From contig NZ_AP018560.1 in NCBI RefSeq assembly GCF_003967035.1, positions 147,001 to 211,000 on the forward strand: DNA of 64,000 nucleotides. The letters are read 5' to 3'. Shown piece after piece: positions 37,134-46,365 of this stretch. Source of the DNA: Aerosticca soli. GTDB lineage: Bacteria; Pseudomonadota; Gammaproteobacteria; Xanthomonadales; Rhodanobacteraceae. The stretch's first letter is position 1. Each line of letters starts with the position of its first letter. The notes beneath the pieces were generated by a model, which was not told the DNA's origin, did not search any database, and worked only from the letters and a program-made list of their open reading frames with translations. A program made the position numbers and the translations under genes.

Positions 37134-38240
37134 ATGGACGAATCCCTGCTGCGCGCCTGGCTGACCCTGCTGCGGACCCCCGGCCTCAGGCCCGGCGCGG
37201 TGCGCGACCGGCTCGAGGCGTGCGGCGGCGACGTGCGCCGCGTCCTCGAAGATCTGCGCCGCGGACCGCTGCCGCCGCCGGCACGGGCCTGGCTCGCCGC
37301 GCCGGAGGAAAAACGCCTCGGCGAGGATCTGGCCTGGCTCGCCCGGCCCGGCCATCGCCTGCTGTGCTGCACCGAGGCCGATTTCCCGCCGCAGCTCCTG
37401 GCCATCGCCCAGCCGCCGCTGGCGCTGTTCGTGGCCGGCGACGCCGGCCTGCTCCTGCGCCCGCAGGTGGCGGTGGTCGGGGCGCGTCAGGCCAGTCCGG
37501 CCGGGCTCGCCCACGCCCGGCGTTTCGCCGCCGCGTTGGCGCAGGCCGGCTACGTGGTCACCAGCGGCTTGGCCGAAGGCATCGACGGCGCCGCCCACCG
37601 GGCCGCGTTGGATGCCGGCGCGCCGACCGTGGCGGTGATCGGGACCGGGCCGGACCGGGTCTATCCGCGCCATCACCGCGAGCTGGCCGCGCGCATCGTC
37701 GCCGCCGGGGCGCTGGTCAGCGAATTCGTGCCCGGCACGCCGGCGCGGCCGGACCATTTCCCGCGCCGCAACCGGCTGCTCGCCGGCTTAAGCTGCGGCA
37801 CGCTGGTGATCGAGGCCGGGCTCAAGTCCGGTTCGCTGATCACCGCCCGGCTCGCGGCCGAGGCGGGGCGCGAGGTGTGCGCCTTGCCCGGCCCGATCGA
37901 CCATGCGCTCGCCCATGGCTGCCATCGCCTGATCCGCGACGGCGCGCGGCTGGTGGAGACGCCCGCGGAGGTCGCCGAGGCACTGCTGCCGGCGGCGCGT
38001 GCCCAGGGCGGCCTGCTCGCCGGGCGGCTGGCCGCCGATGCCGAGGCGACGCCCGCCCCACCCGCGCCGGAACATGCCGCGCTGCTGGCGGCCCTCGGCC
38101 ATGCGCCGGTCGCGCTGGACGAACTCATCGCCCGGACCGGCATGGGCGCCTCCGCATTGTCCGCGCAGTTGTTGCTGCTGGAGCTGGAGGGCCGGGTCGC
38201 GCCCCTGCCCGGCGACCGCTACCAGCGCATCCCGGACTGA
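37134..38240 (+). CDS. dprA: DNA-processing protein DprA
   Basis: 368 residues. Binds incoming single-stranded DNA and loads RecA during natural transformation. A small N-terminal domain (LLRAWLTLLRTPGLRPGAVR) precedes the Rossmann core: VAVVGARQASPAGLAHARRF, VVTSGLAEGIDGAAHRAALD, VIGTGPDRVYPRHHREL, FPRRNRLLAGLSCGTLVIEA and SGSLITARLAAEAGREVCAL. A C-terminal winged-helix domain (about 315-365) is present. TAAAGT ends seven bases before the ATG and there is no ribosome site, so the start may be nearly leaderless. The small smg gene that often follows dprA is absent. Confidence 0.93.
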   Translation: MDESLLRAWLTLLRTPGLRPGAVRDRLEACGGDVRRVLEDLRRGPLPPPARAWLAAPEEKRLGEDLAWLARPGHRLLCCTEADFPPQLLAIAQPPLALFVAGDAGLLLRPQVAVVGARQASPAGLAHARRFAAALAQAGYVVTSGLAEGIDGAAHRAALDAGAPTVAVIGTGPDRVYPRHHRELAARIVAAGALVSEFVPGTPARPDHFPRRNRLLAGLSCGTLVIEAGLKSGSLITARLAAEAGREVCALPGPIDHALAHGCHRLIRDGARLVETPAEVAEALLPAARAQGGLLAGRLAADAEATPAPPAPEHAALLAALGHAPVALDELIARTGMGASALSAQLLLLELEGRVAPLPGDRYQRIPD

Positions 38241-38410
38241 AGAAGCCGCCCGCCGAGGCCTTGGGCGGCCGCCCCGCGGCGGGTCTCGTGTTGCCGCCGC
38301 GCCGCCCGTCCGCGGCGATGGCGCCTTGACAGTGCTCGCACCGGCATGGCTCAACTAGATATATGTGCCCGGCGCCGCCGGCGCCCGCGCACCCTCTTTC
38401 GGAACCCTCG

Positions 38411-40900
38411 ATGGCCAAACATCTCCTCATCGTCGAGTCGCCCGCCAAGGCGAAGACGATCAACAAGTATCTCGGCAAGGACTTCCAGGTCCTCGCCTCC
38501 TACGGCCACGTGCGCGACCTCAAGCCCAAGGAGGGCGCGGTCGATCCCGAGCACGGCTTTGCCATGAATTACGAGGTGATCGAGCGCAACGAGAAACACG
38601 TCGAGGCGATCACCCGGGCGGCCAAGGCCGCCGAGGACATCTATCTCGCCACCGACTTGGACCGCGAGGGCGAGGCCATTTCCTGGCACATCAGCGAGAT
38701 CCTCAAGGAGCGCGGGGTGCTCGACGGCAAGCCCTTGCACCGGGTGGTGTTCTCCGAGATCACGCCCAAGGCGATCCGCGAGGCGGTGGCCCACCCGCGC
38801 GGGCTCTCGCGCGAGCTCATCGACGCCCAGCAGGCGCGCCGCGCGCTCGATTACCTGGTCGGCTTCAACCTTTCCCCGGTGCTCTGGCGCAAGGTCCAGC
38901 GCGGGCTGTCGGCCGGGCGCGTGCAGAGCCCGGCGCTGCGCATGATCGTCGAGCGCGAGGAGGAGATCGAAGCCTTCCGGGCCCGCGAATACTGGACCAT
39001 CGAGGCGAAGCTCAAGCATCCGCAGGGCGATTTCGGCGCCCGCCTGGTCGAGCTCTACGGCAAGAAGTTCGAGCAGTTCGACCTGCCCGACGAGGAACGC
39101 GCGCAGGCCGCGCGCAAGGTGCTGGAAAAGGCCGCGCACGGGCGGCTGACGGTGAGCGCGGTCGGCAGCAAGGAACGCCGCCGCCGGCCCGCGCCGCCGT
39201 TCACCACCTCCACGCTGCAGCAGGAGGCGGCGCGCAAGTTGGGCTTCACCACCAGTCGCACCATGCGCATCGCGCAGAGCCTGTACGAAGGCGTGGCGCT
39301 GGGCAGCGAAGGCAACGTCGGCCTCATCACCTACATGCGTACCGACTCCACCGCGCTCTCGGCCGAGGCGGTGGAGGAGCTGCGCGCGCTGATCGCCCGC
39401 GACTTCGGCCGCCAGGCGCTGCCCGAGCACGCGCAGGTCTACAAGACCCGCGCCAAGAATGCGCAGGAGGCGCACGAGGCGATCCGTCCGACCTCGGCGA
39501 TGCGCACCCCGCGCGAGGTCGCGCCGTTCCTCAACGACGAGCAGCGCAAGCTCTACGAGCTCATCTGGAAGCGCACCGTGGCCTGCCAGATGATCCACGC
39601 CACCCTCAACACGGTGACCGTGGATTTCGCCCTGCCCGACGCCGAGGGCGGTCCGGCGGCCTTTCGCGCCAGCGGCACCACCGTGGTCGATCCGGGCTTT
39701 CTGGCCGTTTACGAGGAAGGCCGCGACACCAAGAGCGAGGAGGACGAGGACGAAGGCCGGCGCCTGCCCAGACTCGCCGTGGGCGACGTGGTGCCGCTCG
39801 AAGCCGTGGTGGCCAGCCAGCACTTCACCGAGCCGCCGCCGCGCTATTCCGAGGCGAGCCTGGTCAAGGCGCTGGAGGAGTACGGCATCGGCCGCCCGTC
39901 CACCTACGCCAGCATCATCCAGGTGCTGCAGAACCGCGAATACGTCTATCTCGACAACCGCCGCTTCCGGCCCACCGACGTCGGCCGCGCGGTGAGCAAG
40001 TTCCTGAGCCAGCACTTCACCCGCTACGTGGATTACGACTTCACCGCGCGCATGGAGGACGAGCTCGACGCGGTCAGCCGCGGCGAACAGGCCTGGGTGC
40101 CGCTGATGGAACGCTTCTGGCAGCCGTTCAAGCGCCAGGTGGAGGAAAAGACCGAGACCGTCGACCGCAGCGAGGCCACCGGCGCGCGCGAGCTCGGCAT
40201 CGACCCCAAGAGCGGCAAGCCGGTATCGGTGCGGCTGGGCCGCTACGGGCCGTATGCGCAGATCGGCGACAAGGACAGCGACGAGAAGCTGCAGTTCGCC
40301 AGCCTGCGCCCGGGCCAGAGCATGCACACCCTCACGCTCGAGGAGGCGCTCGAGCTCTTCAAGCTGCCGCGCACGCTCGGCCGCGCCGAGGACGGCGAGG
40401 AAGTGACCGTCGGCGTGGGCCGCTTCGGCCCGTTCGTCAAGCACGGCACTACCTACGCCTCGCTGAAGGCGGACGACGACCCCTACACCATCGAGTTGCC
40501 GCGCGCGCTCGAGCTTCTCAAGGAAAAGCGCGAGGCCGCGGCCAACCGCGTGATCCGCGATTTCGGCAACGGCGTGCAGGTGTTGAACGGCCGCTACGGC
40601 CCCTACATCACCGACGGCGAGAAGAACGCCCGCATTCCCAAGGAGCTCGAGCCCAGGGACCTCACCGCCGAGCAATGCGCGCAACTCCTCGCCGCCGCGC
40701 CGGCGAAGAAGGGGCGCTTCGCCGCGCGCAAGACCACGGCTGCGGCATCGTCGGCCAAGCCGGCCGCCGCGGCCGGGAAAACGGTCGCGAAAAAGGCCGC
40801 CGCGAAGCAATCCACGGGCAAAAAAACCGCGGGCAAAAAAACCGCCACCAAGAAGTCCGCCGCACGCAAGACGACGGCGAAGAAAGGCCCGGACAGGTGA
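38411..40900 (+). CDS. topA: DNA topoisomerase I
   Basis: 829 residues; relaxes negative supercoils. TOPRIM domain at about 3-120 (LLIVESPAKAKTINKYLGKD, ATDLDREGEAISWHISEI). The active-site Tyr is in LITYMRTDSTALS, and the substrate-gating segment is GIGRPSTYASIIQVLQNREY. The C-terminal region has TOPRIM_C-type repeats instead of Cys4 zinc fingers (LGRYGPYAQIGDKDSD, VGRFGPFVKHGTTYASL, GRYGPYITDGEKNARI), then a ~70-residue Lys/Ala-rich tail of KKTAGKK-type units. ATG 38411 is chosen as MAKHLLIVES; the frame is open upstream. It overlaps tsaC by GTGA. Confidence 0.97.
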   Translation: MAKHLLIVESPAKAKTINKYLGKDFQVLASYGHVRDLKPKEGAVDPEHGFAMNYEVIERNEKHVEAITRAAKAAEDIYLATDLDREGEAISWHISEILKERGVLDGKPLHRVVFSEITPKAIREAVAHPRGLSRELIDAQQARRALDYLVGFNLSPVLWRKVQRGLSAGRVQSPALRMIVEREEEIEAFRAREYWTIEAKLKHPQGDFGARLVELYGKKFEQFDLPDEERAQAARKVLEKAAHGRLTVSAVGSKERRRRPAPPFTTSTLQQEAARKLGFTTSRTMRIAQSLYEGVALGSEGNVGLITYMRTDSTALSAEAVEELRALIARDFGRQALPEHAQVYKTRAKNAQEAHEAIRPTSAMRTPREVAPFLNDEQRKLYELIWKRTVACQMIHATLNTVTVDFALPDAEGGPAAFRASGTTVVDPGFLAVYEEGRDTKSEEDEDEGRRLPRLAVGDVVPLEAVVASQHFTEPPPRYSEASLVKALEEYGIGRPSTYASIIQVLQNREYVYLDNRRFRPTDVGRAVSKFLSQHFTRYVDYDFTARMEDELDAVSRGEQAWVPLMERFWQPFKRQVEEKTETVDRSEATGARELGIDPKSGKPVSVRLGRYGPYAQIGDKDSDEKLQFASLRPGQSMHTLTLEEALELFKLPRTLGRAEDGEEVTVGVGRFGPFVKHGTTYASLKADDDPYTIELPRALELLKEKREAAANRVIRDFGNGVQVLNGRYGPYITDGEKNARIPKELEPRDLTAEQCAQLLAAAPAKKGRFAARKTTAAASSAKPAAAAGKTVAKKAAAKQSTGKKTAGKKTATKKSAARKTTAKKGPDR

Positions 40901-41469
40901 GCCGGCGCTACACCCTCGACGAGCTCGACGCCGCCGCTGCCGCGCTGCGTGCCGGCGGCGTGCTCGCCTATCCCACCGAAGCGGTGTACGGACTCGGCTG
41001 CGACCCGCACGATGCGGACGCCTTGGCCAGGATCTTTACGCTCAAGCAGCGCCCGCCGGCGCAGGGCGTGCTGCTGATCGGCGCGGACTTCGCGCAAGTT
41101 GCGTGTTACATCGACCATGCCGCGGTGCCGCCCGAGGCGCTGGCCCGCGCGCAGGCCACCTGGCCGGGCCCCTATACCTGGATCTTCCCGCGCAGCGCGC
41201 AGGTGCCGGCCTGGATCGCCGGCGCGCACGAGGGCATCGCGCTGCGCGTCACCGCGCACGCACCCGCCGCCGCCTTGTGCCGCGCCTTCGGCGGCGCGCT
41301 GGTGTCCACCAGCGCCAATCCGCACGGCCAGCCGCCCGCGCGCTCCGCGCAGGCCGTGTCGGACTACTTCGGCGATGCGCTCGACGGCGTGCTCGACGCC
41401 CCGCTCGGCGGCCTCGATCGGCCCAGCCTGATCCGCGATGCCTTGACCGGCGCGCTCGTGCGCGGCTGA
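40897..41469 (+). CDS. tsaC: L-threonylcarbamoyladenylate synthase (Sua5/YrdC/TsaC)
   Basis: 190 residues. Makes threonylcarbamoyl-AMP for the t6A37 modification of ANN-decoding tRNAs. YrdC-fold landmarks: GGVLAYPTEAVYGLGCDPHD, then IFTLKQRPPAQGVLLIGADF (the KxR segment), TWPGPYTWIF, RVTAHAPAAALC and GGALVSTSANPHGQPPARSA. It starts with GTG overlapping the topA stop. The length fits TsaC rather than the longer Sua5. The topA-tsaC pairing is conserved in related bacteria. Confidence 0.93.
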   Translation: MSRRYTLDELDAAAAALRAGGVLAYPTEAVYGLGCDPHDADALARIFTLKQRPPAQGVLLIGADFAQVACYIDHAAVPPEALARAQATWPGPYTWIFPRSAQVPAWIAGAHEGIALRVTAHAPAAALCRAFGGALVSTSANPHGQPPARSAQAVSDYFGDALDGVLDAPLGGLDRPSLIRDALTGALVRG

Positions 41470-41501
41470 TCGCGCGGTCTCATCTGAAACACGGACTCGC
41501 C

Positions 41502-42119
41502 ATGAACCTGGCCCTGTTCGACTTCGACGGCACCCTGACCCACGCGCGAGACCTTCCGCGACTTCATCGCGTTTCGCCGCGCCGCCGGCACGGGTTGCGC
41601 TGGGGCGCATTGCGCTGGCGCCTCTGTTCATCGGCTACAAGGCCGGGATGGTGACCGGGCATCGCATCGGCGACGACGATCCGGTTCGCCTTCCGCGGTG
41701 CGGACGAGGCCGCGATGATCGCGGCGGGCGAGCGTTTCGCCGCGCAGGTGCTGCCCGGACTGTTGCGCGGCGAGGCGATGGAACGCCTGGCCTGGCATCA
41801 GGCGCGCGGCGATCGCGTCATCGTGGTCTCCGGCGCGCTGGAAATCTTTCTCGCACCGTGGTGTCGCTTGCACCGGCTGGAACTGCTCGGCTCGCGGCTG
41901 GAATCGCGCGACGGACGCCTCACCGGCCGTCACCTCGGCGCGCAGTGCGTGCAGGAAGAGAAAGCGCGGCGGGTGCGCGAATGCGTGGCGCTGGCCGACT
42001 TCGAATGCATCCACGCTTACGTTGATACCCATGAAGACCACGCGCTGCTGCGCCTGGCGCACGAGCCGTGGTATCGCGGACGGCGCTGGCAGGCGACGCA
42101 AGACGTCGCGTCGTCGTAG
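41502..42119 (+). pseudogene. HAD-IB (SerB-like) phosphatase gene disrupted by three +1 shifts
   Basis: The start (MNLALFDFDGTLTHA, HAD motif I) and the last ~135 residues (MIAAGERFAAQVLPGLLRGE; VIVVSGALEIFLAPWC, the HAD-IB motif II; motif III Lys in QEEKARR) lie in the same frame. Between them coding jumps frame three times by one extra base: near 41547, where ETFRDFIA is read one base over; near 41572, where FAAPPARVALGRIALAPLFI begins; and near 41669, where ATTIRFAFRGADEA resumes. The nominal frame meets TGA at 41650-41652. Net change is +3, so the protein would be whole without these bases. Real decay or sequencing error are both possible. Confidence 0.75.
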
Positions 42120-42202
42120 CGGCTCATCGCGCACCCGGCAAGCCTCTACAATGACGCGTCGTGCCGCGTCGCGGATGCGGCGGCGATATGCGCGGGGTGC
42201 AC

Positions 42203-43486
42203 ATGAAGGTTCTGGTCATCGGCAACGGCGGGCGCGAGCACGCGCTGGCGTGGAAACTCAAGCAGTCGCCGCGGGTGAGCACGGTGATCGTGGCGCCGGG
42301 CAACGCCGGCACCGCGCGCGAGCGCGGCGTGCGCAACGCGAATGTCGCCGTCGACGATCTCGAAGGCCTGCTCAAGCTTGCGCGCGAGGAGAAAGTCGAT
42401 CTCACCGTGGTCGGCCCCGAAGTGCCGCTGGTGGCCGGCGTGGTCGACCGTTTCCGCGCCGCCGGCCTGCGCATCTTCGGCCCGCGCGCGGTGGCCGCGC
42501 AGCTGGAAGGCTCCAAGGCCTTCGCCAAGGATTTCCTGCACCGCCACAACATTCCCACCGCGCGCTATGCGGTGTTCACCGAGCTCGCTCCCGCACTGGC
42601 CTACGTGCGTGCGCACGGCGCGCCGATCGTCATCAAGGCCGACGGCCTGGCCGCCGGCAAGGGCGTGGTGGTGGCGCTGACCCTGGCCGATGCCGAACAG
42701 GCGCTGCACGACATGCTCGGCGCGCACGCCTTCGGTGCGGCGTCCGCACGCGTGGTGATCGAGGAATACCTGGACGGCGAGGAGGCCAGCTACATCGTGA
42801 TGAGCGACGGCCGCCATGCGCTGCCGATGGCCTCCAGCCAGGACCACAAGCGCCGCGACGAGAACGATCTCGGCCCCAACACCGGCGGCATGGGCGCCTA
42901 TTCGCCGGCACCGGTGGTCACGCCGGCGGTGGAGAGGCGCATCCTCGACGAGGTGATCGAGCCCACGCTCGCCGGCATGGCCGCCGAGGGCGCGCCGTTC
43001 ATCGGCTTCCTCTATGCCGGTCTGATGATCGACCGCGCCGGCAACCCCAAGGTGATCGAGTTCAACGTGCGCTTCGGCGATCCGGAGACGCAGCCGATCA
43101 TGCTGCGCCTCAAATCCGACCTCGTGGAGTTGATCGAGGCGGCGCTGGACGGCGAGCTGCACCACACCCGCGCGCAGTGGGATGCGCGGCCGGCGATCGG
43201 CGTGGTGATGGCGGCGGCGGGTTATCCCGGCAAGGTGCGCAGCGGCGACGTCATCGAGGGGCTGGACGGCCCCTTCCCGCCGGAGGTGAAGATCTTCCAC
43301 GCCGGCACCCGGCTCGACGAGACGGGACGCGTGGTCACCGCTGGCGGGCGCGTGCTCACCGTGTGCGCGCTCGGCCGCGACATCTCCGCCGCGCGCGAGC
43401 ACGCCTACGCGGCGGCGGCGCGGATCCGTTTCGACGGCGCCTTCTACCGGCGCGACATCGCGCACCGGGCGCTGCGGCGCGGCTGA
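42203..43486 (+). CDS. purD: Phosphoribosylamine-glycine ligase
   Basis: 427 residues; second step of purine synthesis (GAR synthetase). [20 protein letters not shown] at the N-terminus, [20 protein letters not shown], the ATP-grasp loop [54 protein letters not shown], and [18 protein letters not shown] with metal ligands. ATG 42203 gives the canonical MKVLVIG. A TACAAT at 42147-42152 lies eight bases before an in-frame GTG (42161) that would add 14 residues, so the true start is not certain. Confidence 0.95.
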   Translation: MKVLVIGNGGREHALAWKLKQSPRVSTVIVAPGNAGTARERGVRNANVAVDDLEGLLKLAREEKVDLTVVGPEVPLVAGVVDRFRAAGLRIFGPRAVAAQLEGSKAFAKDFLHRHNIPTARYAVFTELAPALAYVRAHGAPIVIKADGLAAGKGVVVALTLADAEQALHDMLGAHAFGAASARVVIEEYLDGEEASYIVMSDGRHALPMASSQDHKRRDENDLGPNTGGMGAYSPAPVVTPAVERRILDEVIEPTLAGMAAEGAPFIGFLYAGLMIDRAGNPKVIEFNVRFGDPETQPIMLRLKSDLVELIEAALDGELHHTRAQWDARPAIGVVMAAAGYPGKVRSGDVIEGLDGPFPPEVKIFHAGTRLDETGRVVTAGGRVLTVCALGRDISAAREHAYAAAARIRFDGAFYRRDIAHRALRRG

Positions 43487-43545
43487 ACGCGCGTCTTGCG
43501 GATACGCTTCGCGCTACCCTCGGCGTTTTCAGGCCGCCCGACCGC

Positions 43546-45420
43546 ATGAGCCAATTCGCCCTGCTCGGCAGCCGCCGCTTCGCGCCGTTCTTCTGGACGC
43601 AGGCGCTGGGTGCGTTCAACGACAACGCCTTCCGCAACGCGATGGTGATGCTGGTGGCCTTCCAGATGGGCCTGGGCGAACGCACCGTGTCGTTGTATGC
43701 CAACCTGGCGCCGGCGCTGTTCATCCTGCCGTTCTTCCTGTTTTCCGCCAGCGCCGGGCAGCTGGCGGAGAAATACGAGAAGACGCGCATCATCCGCGCG
43801 GTGAAGCTGTTCGAGATCGTCGCGATGCTGCTCGCCGCGGTGGGCTTCCACACCCATCACACGGGGCTGCTGCTGGCGGTGCTGTGCATGATGGGGCTGC
43901 ATTCCACCGTGTTCGGCCCGATCAAGTACGCGATCCTGCCGCAGGCGCTCGCGCCTGCCGAGCTGGTCGGCGGCAATGGCCTGGTGGAGATGGGCACGCA
44001 GCTGGCGATGCTGGCCGGCATGATCGCCGGCAACTCGCTGATGCTGATCGCGGGCGCGGGGCCGCTGGCCGCCTCGGCGGTCACGGTCGCGGTGGCGGTC
44101 GCCGGCTACCTGGCCAGCCGGCGCATTCCGCCGGCGCCGCCGACCGCGCCCGATCTCGAGTTCGACTGGAACCCGCTGCGCGAGACCGCGCGGGTGCTGG
44201 CCATCACCCGCGCCGACCGCGCGGTGTTCAACGCGGTGCTGGGCATTTCCTGGTTCTGGTTCTTCGGCACCGTGCTCGTTGCGCAGCTGCCGCTCTACAC
44301 GCGCCATGCGCTCGGCGGCGATGGCTCGGTGAACACGCTGGTGCTGACCCTGTTCTCGATCGGCACCGGCGCCGGCGCGCTGCTGTGCGAGCGGCTGTCG
44401 GCACGGCGCGTGGAGATCGGCCTGGTGCCGCTGGGCGCGTTCGGGCTGACCGCCTTCGGCATCGACCTGTACCTCGCCCGGCACGGCGCGGCGGCGGTGC
44501 AGGGGCAGGACTGGCTGGCCTTCCTGCGTGCTCCGGGCAACTGGCGCGTGGCGCTGGACCTCACCCTGATCGGCCTGTTCGCCGGCCTCTACGTGGTGCC
44601 GCTGTTCGCCTTCGTGCAGGCGCGCGCGCCGCGCGAGAAGCTCTCGCGCATCATCGCCGGCAACAACATCCTCAATGCGCTGTTGATCGTGCTGGCGGCG
44701 GGCTTCGGCCTCGGGCTCGGGGCGCTGGGGCTGGACGCGCCGCGGATCTTCCTCGCCGCGGCCCTGCTCAACGTGCTGGTGGCGGCCTACATCTTCACCC
44801 TGGTGCCGGAGTTCATCCTGCGTTTCGTCTGCTGGGTGCTGGTGCACACGCTGTACCGGGTGCGCGTAGAAGGGGTCGAGCGCATCCCCGAGGACGGCCC
44901 GGCGCTCCTGGTGTGCAACCACGTCAGCTTCGTGGATCCGCTGCTGCTCATGGCCTGCGTGCGGCGTCCGGTGCGCTTCGTGATGTACTACAAGATCTTC
45001 AACCTGCCGCTGCTGCGCGCGCTGTTCCGCATGGCCGGGGCGATTCCCATCGCCGGGCAGAAGGAAGACCCGGTCGTGCTGCAGCGTGCCTACGAGGCGA
45101 TCGACGCCGCGCTGGCGGCGGGCGAGCTGGTCTGCATTTTTCCCGAGGGCGGGCTGACCCGCGACGGCGCGGTCGCGCCGTTCCGGCCGGGCGTGCTGCA
45201 CATCCTGGAACGCCGTCCGGTGCCGGTGGTGCCGATGGCCCTGCGCGGGCTGTGGGGCAGCGTCTGGAGCCGGCGCGACGACCTGCTGCGCCGGGCGCGC
45301 CTGCCGCGACGCCTGCGCGCCCGCGTGGAGCTGCTGGTGGACACGCCGGTGCCGCCCGCCCAGGTGGGACTGGCGGCGCTGGAAGCGCGTGTGCGCGCGC
45401 TGCGCGGCGAGCGGGCCTGA
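43546..45420 (+). CDS. Fused lysophospholipid transporter (LplT-like MFS) and PlsC-type acyltransferase
   Basis: 624 residues. Residues about 1-420 are a 12-helix MFS transporter that begins FFWTQALGAFNDNAFRNAMV, as in LplT, with AEKYEKTRIIRAVKLFEIV. Residues about 430-620 are a PlsC domain: CNHVSFVDPLLLMACVRRPV with the HX4D pair His459/Asp464, KIFNLPLLRALFRMAGAIPI, and IFPEGGLTRDGAVAPFRPG. E. coli keeps LplT and Aas as two genes; this fusion lacks the acyl-ACP synthetase domain of Aas. It should flip lysophospholipid inward and re-acylate it in one chain. Confidence 0.9.
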   Translation: MSQFALLGSRRFAPFFWTQALGAFNDNAFRNAMVMLVAFQMGLGERTVSLYANLAPALFILPFFLFSASAGQLAEKYEKTRIIRAVKLFEIVAMLLAAVGFHTHHTGLLLAVLCMMGLHSTVFGPIKYAILPQALAPAELVGGNGLVEMGTQLAMLAGMIAGNSLMLIAGAGPLAASAVTVAVAVAGYLASRRIPPAPPTAPDLEFDWNPLRETARVLAITRADRAVFNAVLGISWFWFFGTVLVAQLPLYTRHALGGDGSVNTLVLTLFSIGTGAGALLCERLSARRVEIGLVPLGAFGLTAFGIDLYLARHGAAAVQGQDWLAFLRAPGNWRVALDLTLIGLFAGLYVVPLFAFVQARAPREKLSRIIAGNNILNALLIVLAAGFGLGLGALGLDAPRIFLAAALLNVLVAAYIFTLVPEFILRFVCWVLVHTLYRVRVEGVERIPEDGPALLVCNHVSFVDPLLLMACVRRPVRFVMYYKIFNLPLLRALFRMAGAIPIAGQKEDPVVLQRAYEAIDAALAAGELVCIFPEGGLTRDGAVAPFRPGVLHILERRPVPVVPMALRGLWGSVWSRRDDLLRRARLPRRLRARVELLVDTPVPPAQVGLAALEARVRALRGERA

Positions 45421-45427
45421 AGGCGGC

Positions 45428-46297
45428 TCAGGCGATCCAGCCGCCGAGCACCATCAGCGCCACGACGCTGAGCCAGGCCAGCAGGGCGCGGTGCAGGGCG
45501 GCGCGCAGCCGCAGCAGCTCGAGCCGCGGATCGGCCAGTTCCTCCGCGTAGCCGTCGCCCGCCTCGATCTCCACGTGGATGTCCGCGCAGGCGGCGGCGC
45601 CCAGGAAGTCCGGGTCGCGCCGGTACCAGTCGCCGGGCAGCGTGCCCTGACGCCAGCGCCGCCATGCGCCGAGCACCGCGTCCCAATGCCCGACCAGCGC
45701 CAGGGTGAACACCATGAGCTGCGCCGGCAGCCAGTCCAGCGCATTGGCCAGCCGCCGCGCGGCGAGCGCCGTGGCCGAATCCAGCGCTAGGGTGCCATCG
45801 CGGCCCAGGGCCTGCGCCAGCCGGTAGAGCAGGGCGCCGCACGGACCCAGCACGAAAAACCACAGCAGCACACCGAAGCGCCGCCGGAGCGCGGCGAACA
45901 CGGCCGCCTTGCACACGTCCTGCGCCTGCCAGCGCAAGGTCTCCCCGGGCATTGCCAGCCGTTGCGCCAGGAGCTCGCGGCTGGCCGGATCGGTGGCGCC
46001 GAGCAGTGCATCGAGATCGGCCTCGAACGGACGCGGCCCGAACGCATACAGCAGCACCAGCACGTCGAAGAGCAGATGCAGCAGGTCGCCGAAGGGCAGC
46101 CGTCCCAGCAGCCATTGGATCAGCACGCACGGCGCCAGCCAGGGCAGCAGGGTCAGCACGAGGCGCGCCCAGCCGTCGGTGTCGGCAAATTGGCCCACCC
46201 AGCGCCGCCACGGCGCATCGTGACGGCCGAGAGCCAACGGCGGCCATACGTGCAGCAGGCCGAGGGCGATCAGGGCGGCGAGCAGGAGGATGGCCAT
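45428..46297 (-). CDS. ampE: AmpE-family membrane protein
   Basis: 289 residues with about four transmembrane helices: ILLLAALIALGLLHVWPPLA at the N-terminus, LLHLLFDVLVLLYAFGPRPF, FAALRRRFGVLLWFFVLGPC and the C-terminal LLAWLSVVALMVLGGWIA. It has the layout of AmpE/CobD-like regulatory modulators. In E. coli ampE follows ampD and influences beta-lactamase induction, but ampD is not adjacent here. ATG 46297 is used; an in-frame ATG 11 codons upstream is possible. The tail-to-tail gap to the LplT-PlsC gene is only seven bases. Confidence 0.78.
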   Translation of the reverse strand: MAILLLAALIALGLLHVWPPLALGRHDAPWRRWVGQFADTDGWARLVLTLLPWLAPCVLIQWLLGRLPFGDLLHLLFDVLVLLYAFGPRPFEADLDALLGATDPASRELLAQRLAMPGETLRWQAQDVCKAAVFAALRRRFGVLLWFFVLGPCGALLYRLAQALGRDGTLALDSATALAARRLANALDWLPAQLMVFTLALVGHWDAVLGAWRRWRQGTLPGDWYRRDPDFLGAAACADIHVEIEAGDGYAEELADPRLELLRLRAALHRALLAWLSVVALMVLGGWIA

Positions 46298-46365
46298 GCC
46301 TTTTGGGAGCCTCGCATCGTAGACGAGCATTGTAGGCCGATCAGCCGCGCCCAGCCGCGGACGGT

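Noticed and set aside
38326-38361. TTGACA and TAGATA upstream of topA as a promoter
   Set aside because: The spacer is 24 bases, too long for sigma-70, and no -10-like hexamer is found at 16-18 bases.
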